From Thermoleophilia bacterium (GTDB lineage Bacteria > Actinomycetota > Thermoleophilia > Gaiellales > Gaiellaceae): DNA of 15,858 nucleotides. Shown here piece after piece: positions 1 through 7,353 of the stretch (its first letter is position 1; each line of letters begins with the position of its first letter). The notes beneath the pieces were generated by a model. The model had not been told where the DNA came from, did no database searches, and was given only the letters and a program-made list of their open reading frames with translations. Position numbers and translations under genes: made by a program. The stretch covers positions 1-15,858 of the forward strand of contig JABFWJ010000379.1 of assembly GCA_013362295.1 (NCBI GenBank), written 5' to 3'.

Positions 1-2
1 TG

Positions 3-923
3 GACAAGCTCAGCGATGAGACGGCGGCGTTCGTCGCCGGCGACGTCGGCGCGATCGGCTGCGTCCAGGCCGACGCGAAGATCGACCGGGTGCGCGCGTT
101 CGTGAAGATCCAGGACGGCTGCTCCTTCTCGTGCAACTTCTGCGTGATCCCGCTCGTCCGGGGCGCGTCCCGCAGCCGCAGCGCCGAGGCCGTGCTGGCG
201 GAGATCCGCCGCCGCGTCGCGCAGGGGCACCGCGAGGTCGTGCTCACGGGCATCAACCTCGGCTGCTTCCGCGACCGGGGCGCCGGTTACGACCTGCCGC
301 GCCTCGTGCGCGAAGCAGGAGCGACGCCGGGCCTCGAGCGACTGCGCCTGAGCTCGATCGAGATCAACCACGTCAACGACTCGCTCGTCGCGGCATTGCG
401 CGACACGCCAGCCGCGGGAAAGCACCTGCACGTGCCGTTGCAGTCCGGCGACGACGGCGTGCTGCGCGCCATGCGCCGCCGCTACACGACCGAGACGTAC
501 CTGCGGCGGCTCGCTCCCCTCGCCGGCGAGTTCAACCTGACGAGCGACGTGATCGTCGGCTTTCCCGCAGAGGACGACGCCGCCTTCGAGCAGACGCTCC
601 GCACCGTCGAGCGCGCGGGTCTCACGAAGGTGCACGTGTTCCCGTACTCGCCGCGCCCCGGCACGGTCACCGCCGCCGACGACCCGGTCCCGGCGCGGGT
701 GAAGAAGGTGCGCGGCGCCCGCCTGCGCACGCTCTCGCACGAGCTGTGCCTGGAGCGTTGGCACGCGAAGGTCGGCGCCGACGACACCGTGCTCGTCGAC
801 CGACCGGGTCGCGGCTACGGCGACGACTACTCGCCGTGGCTCGTCGACGCGCCGGTCGGTGCGCTCGTCCGCGTGCGCGCGGCGGCGGTCACCGAGGAGG
901 GGATCCGTGCCGAAGCAGCATGA
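3..923 (+). CDS. mtaB: tRNA t6A37 methylthiotransferase MtaB (5' truncated by window edge)
   Basis: Radical-SAM methylthiotransferase that would convert t6A to ms2t6A at position 37 of ANN-decoding tRNAs. The frame is open from the window edge, so the N-terminal UPF0004 cluster domain is mostly missing; the GTG at 90 is internal. The radical-SAM cluster motif is seen directly as CSFSCNFC (CxxxCxxC) in the MtaB-typical context KIQDGC...FC.IP.VRG..RSR. The segment VVLTGINLG and the SGDDGVLRAMRRRYT stretch are also typical of the family. The last ~60 residues form a TRAM-like RNA-binding domain (VLVDRPGRGYGDDYSPW). I prefer MtaB over MiaB because of the KIQDGC and TGIN segments. The 3' end overlaps the next start by 17 bp, so co-transcription is likely. 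In related genomes dnaJ and rsmE usually lie upstream. Confidence 0.9.
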   Translation, partial: DKLSDETAAFVAGDVGAIGCVQADAKIDRVRAFVKIQDGCSFSCNFCVIPLVRGASRSRSAEAVLAEIRRRVAQGHREVVLTGINLGCFRDRGAGYDLPRLVREAGATPGLERLRLSSIEINHVNDSLVAALRDTPAAGKHLHVPLQSGDDGVLRAMRRRYTTETYLRRLAPLAGEFNLTSDVIVGFPAEDDAAFEQTLRTVERAGLTKVHVFPYSPRPGTVTAADDPVPARVKKVRGARLRTLSHELCLERWHAKVGADDTVLVDRPGRGYGDDYSPWLVDAPVGALVRVRAAAVTEEGIRAEAA

Positions 924-1284
924 CGACTGCCTCTTCTGCAGCATCGCGCGCGAAGGCGCGTACGTGCACAAGGGTAAAGGCTTCGTCGCGATCAACGACA
1001 TCAACCCGCAGGCGCCGGTGCACGTGCTCGTGATCCCGGAGCGCCACGTCGACACCTTCCGCGAGGTCGGGGACTTCGATGCGAGAGAATCCCGGCGCAT
1101 GCTCGAATTCGTCGCGGAGACGGCCGAGAAAGTCGGCCTGCGGGACTACCGCGTGCTCGTGAACGTCGGCCCCAGCGCGGGCCAGACGGTGTTCCACCTG
1201 CATTGGCACATCCTCGGCGGAGGCGACACCGGTGCCGAGGTGCCCTCGGCCGTCGCGACCGCGGTCGCGGAGCTCGAAGAGTGA
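907..1284 (+). CDS. HIT-family (histidine triad) nucleotide hydrolase
   Basis: A 125-residue HINT/HIT-family protein, expected to hydrolyse nucleoside phosphoramidates or AMP-linked substrates in the cytoplasm. The triad is visible as HLHWH at residues 97-101, with H99 the expected nucleophile. An N-terminal CLFC (C8, C11) matches the zinc-binding pair found in many bacterial HINT proteins, and the hydrophobic HVLVIPERH segment is typical. I choose the GTG at 907 because a strong Shine-Dalgarno (AGGAGG, 895-900) sits 6 nt upstream and the protein then starts at the usual HIT N-terminus. The longer open frame from 859 runs inside mtaB. HIT genes are common in this neighbourhood in actinobacteria. 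The exact physiological substrate is unknown. Confidence 0.93.
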   Translation: MPKQHDDCLFCSIAREGAYVHKGKGFVAINDINPQAPVHVLVIPERHVDTFREVGDFDARESRRMLEFVAETAEKVGLRDYRVLVNVGPSAGQTVFHLHWHILGGGDTGAEVPSAVATAVAELEE

Positions 1285-1312
1285 CCGGCGTAAGCTCGAC
1301 GGAGTCGCCGGG

Positions 1313-1756
1313 ATGAGTCTCGTCGCCCAGCTGGAGCAAGAGGTGAAGGACGCGATGCTCGCGCGCGACAACGACCGCCGCGACGCGCTCCGGTTGATCC
1401 TCTCGAGCCTCAAGTCCGCGGAGAAGGACCTGCTCAGGCCGCTCTCGGAGGACGAGGAGCTGCAGGTGCTGCAGCGCGAGCGGAAGAAGCGCATCGAGGC
1501 GGCCGACGCCTTCCACGCGGCGGGTCGCGCGGAACAGGCCGAGAAGGAGGAGGGCGAGCTCGCGATCCTCGAGGAGTTCATGCCCGAGCCGCTCGGGGAG
1601 GACGAGATCGAGCGCATCGTCGACGACGCGATCGCCGAGAACGGGGCGACGAGCCTCCGCGACATGGGGCGGGTGATGGCCGACGTGATGCCCCAGATCG
1701 CGGGCCGTGCGGATGGGTCGGCGGTGAGCCAGCTCGTGCGCGAGAAGCTGGCCTGA
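1313..1756 (+). CDS. GatB/YqeY domain-containing protein (YqeY)
   Basis: A 147-residue helical protein of the YqeY family, related to the C-terminal tRNA-binding region of GatB/GatE. The family is thought to bind tRNA or affect tRNA-dependent amidation, but its role is not firmly established. Family features seen are the start SLVAQLEQEVKDAMLARD, the L.LILSSLKSAEKD segment, the charged helix QRERKKRIEAADAF, the EFMPEPL motif, and a C-terminal DMGRVM.DVMPQIAGRADG with the usual SQLVREKL ending. The ATG at 1313 is chosen for family length and for GGAG at 1301-1304, 8 nt upstream. The gene follows the HIT gene by 28 bp. In Firmicutes yqeY also lies between mtaB and phoH. Confidence 0.92.
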   Translation: MSLVAQLEQEVKDAMLARDNDRRDALRLILSSLKSAEKDLLRPLSEDEELQVLQRERKKRIEAADAFHAAGRAEQAEKEEGELAILEEFMPEPLGEDEIERIVDDAIAENGATSLRDMGRVMADVMPQIAGRADGSAVSQLVREKLA

Positions 1757-2314
1757 GTGCAGATCGGCCGGGTCGAGCTCGGCCTCACCAGCGGTTACAT
1801 GTACACCGGCGATCCCGCGCGCTGCGCCGCGGTCCTCCCCGGGGCGATGCTCGGCGGGATGCCCGTGAATGCATTCGTGATCCAGCCGCTCACCGAACGC
1901 GGCTGGAGCGTCGTGCAGGTGTGGGACGAGTACGACCGGGACGGCAGCGACCGCGTCGAGTGGGCCCGCGAGCGCGGCGAGGCTGCGATCGCGGGCGCGC
2001 CCAACAGCACCGTCCGCCTGCTGGCCGGGAAGTCGATCACGTCCCTGGCGACGGGCCTCGCCGCACACCATCGGGTGGCGGCCGTCTGGCTGACGCCCCT
2101 GCTCACCGAAGAGGAGTGCGTGGCGGGTCTGCAGCGCCGGACGGCGCCGGCGCTGCTGATCGGGGGCACCGCCGATCCGACGTGGGACGGCCGCCTGGCG
2201 CGCGAGCTTTCGGACGACGTGCTCGAGATCGACGGGGCCAATCACGGCCTCGCGCGCCTCGAGGATCTGGGCCGCGTCGCCGAGGCCGTCGGCGCCTTCG
2301 TGGACCGTCTCTAG
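1757..2314 (+). CDS. Small alpha/beta-hydrolase family protein
   Basis: A 185-residue alpha/beta-hydrolase-like protein of unknown substrate. The expected early strand and loop (VLPGAMLGGMPVNAF) and a late Asp/His region (LIGGTADPTWD, then DGANHGL) are visible. The predicted triad is S93 in GKSITS, D140 or D144, and H163. The nucleophile elbow reads G-K-S-I-T rather than the canonical GxSxG; I recall GKS-type elbows in a family of short alpha/beta hydrolases, so it may still be active. The GTG start at 1757 abuts the yqeY stop directly, which argues for translational coupling. No signal peptide is seen, so it should be cytoplasmic. Its 3' end carries the promoter of phoH. Confidence 0.72.
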   Translation: MQIGRVELGLTSGYMYTGDPARCAAVLPGAMLGGMPVNAFVIQPLTERGWSVVQVWDEYDRDGSDRVEWARERGEAAIAGAPNSTVRLLAGKSITSLATGLAAHHRVAAVWLTPLLTEEECVAGLQRRTAPALLIGGTADPTWDGRLARELSDDVLEIDGANHGLARLEDLGRVAEAVGAFVDRL

Positions 2315-2317
2315 CCC

Positions 2318-2323
2318 TACACT
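2318..2323 (+). promoter_or_regulatory. Candidate -10 box of a leaderless phoH promoter
   Basis: TACACT lies exactly 7 nt before the GTG start of phoH, where transcription would start at or within a base of the initiation codon. No Shine-Dalgarno is present between the box and the start. The same hexamer with the same 7-nt gap precedes deoC at 6402-6407. No clear -35 is visible. The assignment is an inference from geometry and recurrence. Confidence 0.5.
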
Positions 2324-2330
2324 GGGCGCC

Positions 2331-3274
<944 letters not shown>

Positions 3275-3278
<4 letters not shown>

Positions 3279-3655
3279 TCAGCGTCGACGTCGCGAATCG
3301 CAGCGGGACGGAGGTCGACGAGCCCGGCGCCGTCGAGCTGGCGGGACGCGTGCTGCAGGCCGAGGGGATCCTGGACGGCGAGCTGGGAATCGCGTTCGTC
3401 GCCGAGGACGAGATGCGCGACCTGAAGCGCGACCATCTGGGGATCGACGAGGCCACGGACGTGCTTTCGTTCCCGATCGACGGCCGCGACGCGCTTCCGG
3501 AAGGCGTCCCCCGCGTGCTCGGCGACGTCGTGGTCTGCCCGCAGGTCGTCGGCGACGACTGGCGCTGGCCGCTGACCCACGGCCTGCTCCACCTGCTCGG
3601 CTACGACCACGGGGAGGAGATGGAAGCGCGCGAACAGGAGTTGCTGCGGCAATGA
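3275..3655 (+). CDS. ybeY: Endoribonuclease YbeY (16S rRNA 3'-end maturation)
   Basis: A 126-residue zinc-dependent endoribonuclease involved in 16S rRNA 3' maturation and ribosome quality control. The signature HGLLHLLGYDH is seen at residues 102-112, giving metal ligands H102, H106 and H112. The family segment TDVLSFPID and the preceding GIAFVAEDEMRDLKRDHLGID are also present, as is LGDVVVCPQ. The protein is slightly shorter than many YbeY proteins but appears complete. It starts with GTG within the GTGA overlap with phoH and ends in an ATGA overlap with the next gene, so it should be translationally coupled on both sides. Confidence 0.95.
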
Positions 3656-4368
3656 GCATCCGCCGCGCACCGACGGTCTTCGACTCGTTCAACTACGCCG
3701 CCGAGGGGATCATCCATGTCCTCCGCACGCAGCGGAACATGCGGATCCACTTCGCGGTCGCCTTCGTCGTCATCGTCGCGGCGCTGGTCGTGAACGTGAC
3801 GAAGCTCGAGCTGATCGCGCTCTGCATCTCGATCACCTTCGTGCTGATCGCGGAGATGCTGAACACCGCCGTCGAAGCGGCGATCGACATCGCGACGACG
3901 TCCTTCGACCCGATGGCGAAGCTCGCGAAGGACATCGCCGCGGGCGCCGTCCTGATCGCGTCCGTCAACGCGCTGATCGTCGGCTACTTCGTCTTCGCCG
4001 GCAAGGTCGCCGACCGCTCGGCGCACCTGCTCGACCGGCTCCGCCAGGCGCCGGCGGAGATCACCATCGTCGCACTCGTGCTGACGGTGCTGATCGTGAT
4101 CGCGACCAAGGCCTACACCGGCCGTGGCACGCCGCTCCGCGGCGGCCTGCCGTCCGGGCATGCGGCGCTCGCCTTCGCCGGGTGGATGGCGATCACGTAC
4201 ATCACCGGCGCCGGCCACCGCTTCGTCGTGTCGTCGGTGGCGCTGATCCTCGCGTTCCTCGTCGCGCAGACGCGGGTCGAGTCCGGGGTGCACTCGGCGC
4301 TCGAGGTCACCTACGGCGCACTCGTCGGCGCGCTCGCGACGCTGGTCGTCTTCCAGGTGTTCTCGTGA
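3652..4368 (+). CDS. DgkA-type undecaprenol/diacylglycerol kinase fused to PAP2 lipid phosphatase
   Basis: A 238-residue membrane protein with two domains. Residues ~10-125 are a DgkA-type kinase: AEMLNTAVEAAID (E68, N71, E75, D79) followed by AKLAKD with K93/D94 and several membrane helices. Residues ~135-238 are a PAP2 (type 2 phosphatidic acid phosphatase) domain with a Lys/Arg-containing first motif near K153-R163, PSGH (167-170), and a last motif R208-x5-H214-x3-E218, in which Glu takes the place of the usual Asp. By family knowledge the kinase would phosphorylate undecaprenol or diacylglycerol and the phosphatase would remove phosphate from undecaprenyl-PP, undecaprenyl-P or phosphatidate. 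The gene sits in the dgkA position of a phoH-ybeY-dgkA-cdd-era order and overlaps both neighbours by 4 bp. The exact lipid is unknown. Confidence 0.88.
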   Translation: MSIRRAPTVFDSFNYAAEGIIHVLRTQRNMRIHFAVAFVVIVAALVVNVTKLELIALCISITFVLIAEMLNTAVEAAIDIATTSFDPMAKLAKDIAAGAVLIASVNALIVGYFVFAGKVADRSAHLLDRLRQAPAEITIVALVLTVLIVIATKAYTGRGTPLRGGLPSGHAALAFAGWMAITYITGAGHRFVVSSVALILAFLVAQTRVESGVHSALEVTYGALVGALATLVVFQVFS

Positions 4369-4730
4369 GCGAGTTGGTGGAGAGAGCGGAACTGGCGGCG
4401 CAGCGTGCGTACGCGCCCTATTCGAACTACCTCGTCGGGGCGGTCGTGCGCACGACGGACGGCACGGAGTTCGTCGGCACGAACGTCGAGAACGCCGCCT
4501 ATCCGCTGAGCCAGTGCGCCGAGAAGACCGCGATCGCCGCCGCGGCGTCGGCGGGCTACCGGCCGGGCGACATCAAAGTGGTCGCGATCAGCGCGTCGCC
4601 GTGCGGCGGCTGCCGGCAGTGGCTCCACGAATGGCGCGTGCCGCAGGTCGAGTACCGCCGGGCGGACGGCACGATCGGGACGGCGAGCGCCGCCGACCTT
4701 CTGCCGGACACCTGGGACCTGCCCGGATGA
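4365..4730 (+). CDS. cdd: Cytidine deaminase
   Basis: A 121-residue homotetrameric-type cytidine deaminase that would convert cytidine or deoxycytidine to uridine or deoxyuridine in pyrimidine salvage. The catalytic zinc site is visible: C51-A-E53 in NVENAAYPLSQCAEKTAI and P-C80-G-G-C83 in SPCGGCRQ, with E53 the proton shuttle. The N-terminal AYAPYSNYLVGAVV stretch is typical. The start is GTG in the GTGA overlap with the upstream kinase-phosphatase gene; the longer upstream open frame is a shadow of that gene. The 3' end overlaps era by ATGA. The cdd-era pairing is common in Firmicutes and Actinobacteria. Confidence 0.95.
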   Translation: MSELVERAELAAQRAYAPYSNYLVGAVVRTTDGTEFVGTNVENAAYPLSQCAEKTAIAAAASAGYRPGDIKVVAISASPCGGCRQWLHEWRVPQVEYRRADGTIGTASAADLLPDTWDLPG

Positions 4731-5593
4731 AGTCCGGCTTCGTCGCGGTCGCCGGCCGCCCGAACGTCGGCAAGTCGACACTCGTCAACGCCCTCGCCGG
4801 CTCGAAGGTCGCAATCGTCTCGGACAAGCCGCACACGACGCGGCACCGGATCCGGGGCGTCTATACGGACGGCGACGCGCAGCTCGTCCTCGTCGATCTT
4901 CCCGGCTGGCAGAAGCCGGTCGACACGATGACCGAGCGCATGCAGGAGCGCGTCGACGAGACGATCACCGGCGAGGATGTCGACGTCGTGCTGCTCGTCG
5001 TCAGCGCACGTGACCGGATCGGCGCAGGCGACCGCTATGTCGCGCGGAAGGTCTTCGGGCTCGGCGTGCCGGTCGTGATCGTCGTCAACAAGGTCGACCG
5101 CTTGAAGCCCGGGCACATCGCGACGCAGATGAAGGCGGCCGCCGCCCTGGGCCCGTTCCACGCACTGCATCCGGTGAGCGCGCTCACGAACGACGGCATC
5201 GACGAGCTGCGCTCCGACCTGATCTCGCTGCTCCCGGAGGGGCCGCTCTACTTTCCGCCGGACACGGACACCGACATGCCGCTCGAGGCCCGGATCGCCG
5301 AGCTGGTGCGCGAGCAGGCGCTCAAGCTCGTCCGCGAGGAGCTACCGCACGCGCTCACCGCCGAGGTCGTGGAGATGGACGAGAAGCTCGTGCACGTGCG
5401 CCTGTACACGGAGACCGAGAGCCAGAAGCAGATCCTGATCGGCAAGGGCGGCACCGTCGTGCGCGCGATCGGCCGCGGCGCGCGGCCGTTCGTCGAGGCG
5501 CTCGTCGGGCACCCGGTGTACCTGCAGCTGCAGGTCAAGGCGGCGCCGAAGTGGCGCCGCAACGAGACGATGCTCGAACGGCTCGGGCTCTAG
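4727..5593 (+). CDS. era: GTPase Era
   Basis: A 288-residue essential-type GTPase that binds the 3' end of 16S rRNA and assists 30S assembly. G-motifs: GRPNVGKST (residues 10-18), the TTRHR switch I region (37-41), DLPG (57-60, with L in place of the more usual T), NKVD (121-124) and SAL (151-153). The C-terminal KH domain shows IGKGG at 238-242 followed by ALVGHPVYLQLQVK, and the tail WRRNETMLERLGL is normal for Era, so the protein is full length. The ATG lies in the ATGA overlap with cdd. YbeY and Era both act on 16S rRNA, consistent with their sharing an operon. It is the last gene of the left block, ending 2 bp from the stop of the convergent FRG gene. Confidence 0.97.
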   Translation: MKSGFVAVAGRPNVGKSTLVNALAGSKVAIVSDKPHTTRHRIRGVYTDGDAQLVLVDLPGWQKPVDTMTERMQERVDETITGEDVDVVLLVVSARDRIGAGDRYVARKVFGLGVPVVIVVNKVDRLKPGHIATQMKAAAALGPFHALHPVSALTNDGIDELRSDLISLLPEGPLYFPPDTDTDMPLEARIAELVREQALKLVREELPHALTAEVVEMDEKLVHVRLYTETESQKQILIGKGGTVVRAIGRGARPFVEALVGHPVYLQLQVKAAPKWRRNETMLERLGL

Positions 5594-5599
5594 ATCTAG
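5590..5599. repeat. 10-bp perfect palindrome holding two facing stop codons
   Basis: CTAGATCTAG is its own reverse complement. It contains the TAG stop of era on the + strand (5591-5593) and the TAG stop of the FRG gene on the minus strand (5598-5596), separated by 2 bp. It is too short and lacks a T-tract, so I do not call it a terminator. No other terminator is visible at this convergent junction. Confidence 0.6.
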
Positions 5600-6378
5600 C
5601 GCCGCGGCGAGAAGTAGCGCTTCAGCCAGGTCGCCAGGCCGTCGAGGCCGGGGAAGAGGACCCGCTCGGTGATGTTCACCTGGTCGAGCTTGTCGCGCAC
5701 CTCCCACTTCAGCCACGCGGGCAGGACGACCCGCCGCGCGAGCTCCGGGTGACGCTCGAGCCACTCGTCCATGTGCGCGTACGGCGACGGCATGAGCGAG
5801 AAGAGCGCGTACTGGTTGACGATCCGCTCGTCGAGCGCGGGCGGCTCGAAGAAGACGACGAAGTCGTCGCCGAGACGGTCGAAGTCCCACATCGTCCGCG
5901 CGACGCTTCCGAGCAGGTCGGCCGACATCGCGTTCATGCCCTCTCGTTCGAGTGCGGAGCGGAGCTCGTCCGGGAGCAGCCGGTTCGTCTTCACGAAGTC
6001 GACCATCCAGATCCGGCCGTCGACGTGGAACTCTCCGGTGTTCGCCGTCGCGAAGTGCAATGCGACATAGGGCGAGTACGTCCAGTCGAGCAGGCGTGTC
6101 GCGAGCCCGTGGTGCTTGGCGAGCGCGAGCCAGTGCCAGAGGTCGTCGCGCGTGACGGCATCCCGGTGCGCGTACCGGCGGAAGCTGCGCAGGAGGTGCG
6201 GCTCGACGCTGGAAAAGTCGCCGCCCAGACGCTGCAGGCTCGTCGCGAGTCTCGGGTCGCCCGATCCCTCGCCGCGGAACACGAAGTCCGAGCGATGCCG
6301 CGCCAGCGCCTCGTGCCACGAGTCCGCGAACAGCAGCTCGTGCAGGTGCGTCCACGATTCGGCCCAGATCTCGTCCAC
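5596..6378 (-). CDS. FRG domain-containing protein
   Basis: A 260-residue protein of the FRG family, whose biochemical function is not established. The name-giving motif is seen near the N-terminus as FVFRGEGSGD, and the second conserved block reads WLALAKHHGLATRLLDWTYS followed by PYVALHFA, which matches the family very well. The C-terminal half (around EPPALDERIVNQYALFSL and LPAWLKWEVRDKL) is also family-like. No signal peptide or membrane helix is evident. The start is the GTG at 6378, with AAAGGTGG (6390-6383 on the minus strand) 4 nt upstream; the much longer open frame continuing to 7428 is antisense to deoC and is rejected. The gene stands alone, convergent with era and divergent from deoC with only 36 bp between start codons, so it looks like an accessory insertion between housekeeping blocks. 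Confidence 0.85.
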   Translation of the reverse strand: MDEIWAESWTHLHELLFADSWHEALARHRSDFVFRGEGSGDPRLATSLQRLGGDFSSVEPHLLRSFRRYAHRDAVTRDDLWHWLALAKHHGLATRLLDWTYSPYVALHFATANTGEFHVDGRIWMVDFVKTNRLLPDELRSALEREGMNAMSADLLGSVARTMWDFDRLGDDFVVFFEPPALDERIVNQYALFSLMPSPYAHMDEWLERHPELARRVVLPAWLKWEVRDKLDQVNITERVLFPGLDGLATWLKRYFSPRR

Positions 6379-6401
6379 GGGGCCACCTTTTACCACCGGT
6401 C

Positions 6402-6407
6402 TACACT
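6402..6407 (+). promoter_or_regulatory. Candidate -10 box of a leaderless deoC promoter
   Basis: TACACT lies 7 nt before the GTG of deoC in the 36-bp divergent gap with the FRG gene. It is the same hexamer at the same distance as upstream of phoH. No Shine-Dalgarno precedes deoC, and the intervening bases GCAAAGC offer none. A convincing -35 is not seen. If correct, this one promoter drives the four-gene deoC operon. Confidence 0.55.
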
Positions 6408-6414
6408 GCAAAGC

Positions 6415-7353
6415 GTGGCCAAGGCGCCGGTTCTCCCCAGAGGATTCGAGCTGCCGCTGAAACAGCGGCTGCCGCGCATCGGCTCGATCGACCAGGTGGC
6501 GGTCGAGCAGCGCGCTGCCGAGCTGGCGAAGCGCAGCATCAAGAAGGAGTCGAAGGTCTGGGCGCTCGAGCTGGCGATCCGCTGCTGCGATCTGACGACG
6601 CTCGAGGGCCAGGACACGCCCGGCAAGGTCGCGGCGCTCTGCTCGAAGGCGATCCGCCCCGACCCGGGCGACCCGAACGTCCCGTCCGTCGCGGCCGTGT
6701 GCGTGTATCCGAACCTCGTTCCGGTGGCGAAGGAGCGCCTCGCCGGCTCCGGCGTGAAGGTCGCGAGCGTGGCCACATACTTCCCGAGCGGCCAGGCGCC
6801 GCTCGACGTGAAGGTGCGCGACGTCGAGGACGCGGTCGCACTGGGTGCCGACGAGATCGACATGGTGATCGACCGCGGGGCGTTCCTCTCCGGCCGCGAC
6901 GCGAAGGTCTTCGACGAGATCGTCCAGGTGAAGCACGCCTGCGGCGACGCGCACCTCAAGGTGATCCTCGAGGTGGCGGAGCTCGGCACCTACGACAACG
7001 TGCGCCGCGCGTCGCTGCTCGCGATGGCCGCGGGCGGCGACTTCATCAAGACATCGACGGGGAAGCTTCCGGGCGCGGCGACGCTGCCGGTGCAGCTCGT
7101 GATGCTCGAGGCGATCCGCGACGTCTACGAGGAGACGGGCCGGAAGGTCGGCATGAAGCCGGCAGGCGGGATCCGCACCTCGAAGAACGCGATCCAGTAC
7201 CTCGTCCAGGTGCACGAGACGCTCGGGCCCGACTGGCTGACGCCCGACCTGTACCGCATCGGCGCGTCGAGCCTCGTCAACGACATCCTCATGCAGCTGC
7301 GCACGCAGAAGCTCGGCGCCTACCAGTCGAAGGACTACTTCACGAATGACTGA
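6415..7353 (+). CDS. deoC: Deoxyribose-phosphate aldolase (long, animal-DERA-like)
   Basis: A 312-residue class I aldolase cleaving 2-deoxyribose-5-phosphate to glyceraldehyde-3-phosphate and acetaldehyde in deoxynucleoside catabolism. The Schiff-base lysine is K212 in FIKTSTGK, the assisting lysine K248 in GMKPAGGIR, and the catalytic Asp D149 in EIDMVID. It is longer than the ~250-260 residue E. coli-type enzyme. Segments such as CCDLTTLEGQDT, AVCVYP, ASVATYFPSGQ and YRIGASSLVNDI closely resemble the vertebrate DERA sequence as I recall it. The GTG at 6415 is preferred because the conserved N-terminus begins soon after it and a -10 box sits just upstream; the longer frame from 5551 is antisense to the FRG gene. 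It overlaps the downstream dehydrogenase gene by 8 bp. Confidence 0.95.
   Translation: MAKAPVLPRGFELPLKQRLPRIGSIDQVAVEQRAAELAKRSIKKESKVWALELAIRCCDLTTLEGQDTPGKVAALCSKAIRPDPGDPNVPSVAAVCVYPNLVPVAKERLAGSGVKVASVATYFPSGQAPLDVKVRDVEDAVALGADEIDMVIDRGAFLSGRDAKVFDEIVQVKHACGDAHLKVILEVAELGTYDNVRRASLLAMAAGGDFIKTSTGKLPGAATLPVQLVMLEAIRDVYEETGRKVGMKPAGGIRTSKNAIQYLVQVHETLGPDWLTPDLYRIGASSLVNDILMQLRTQKLGAYQSKDYFTND

Noticed and set aside
90..923. GTG at 90 as the start of mtaB
   Set aside because: The frame is open back to the window edge, and the upstream residues (KLSDETAAFVAGDVGAIG...) fit the N-terminal domain of the family, so the gene is cut by the window.
1291..1296. TAAGCT as a -10 box for yqeY
   Set aside because: It would put the transcription start at or beyond the Shine-Dalgarno, and the gene is close enough to the HIT gene to share its transcript.
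5590..5599. Bidirectional terminator at the era/FRG junction
   Set aside because: The palindrome has no loop, a short AT-rich stem and no T-tract.
5551..6414. N-terminal extension of deoC to 5551
   Set aside because: It is antisense to the FRG gene, and aldolase homology begins just after the GTG at 6415.
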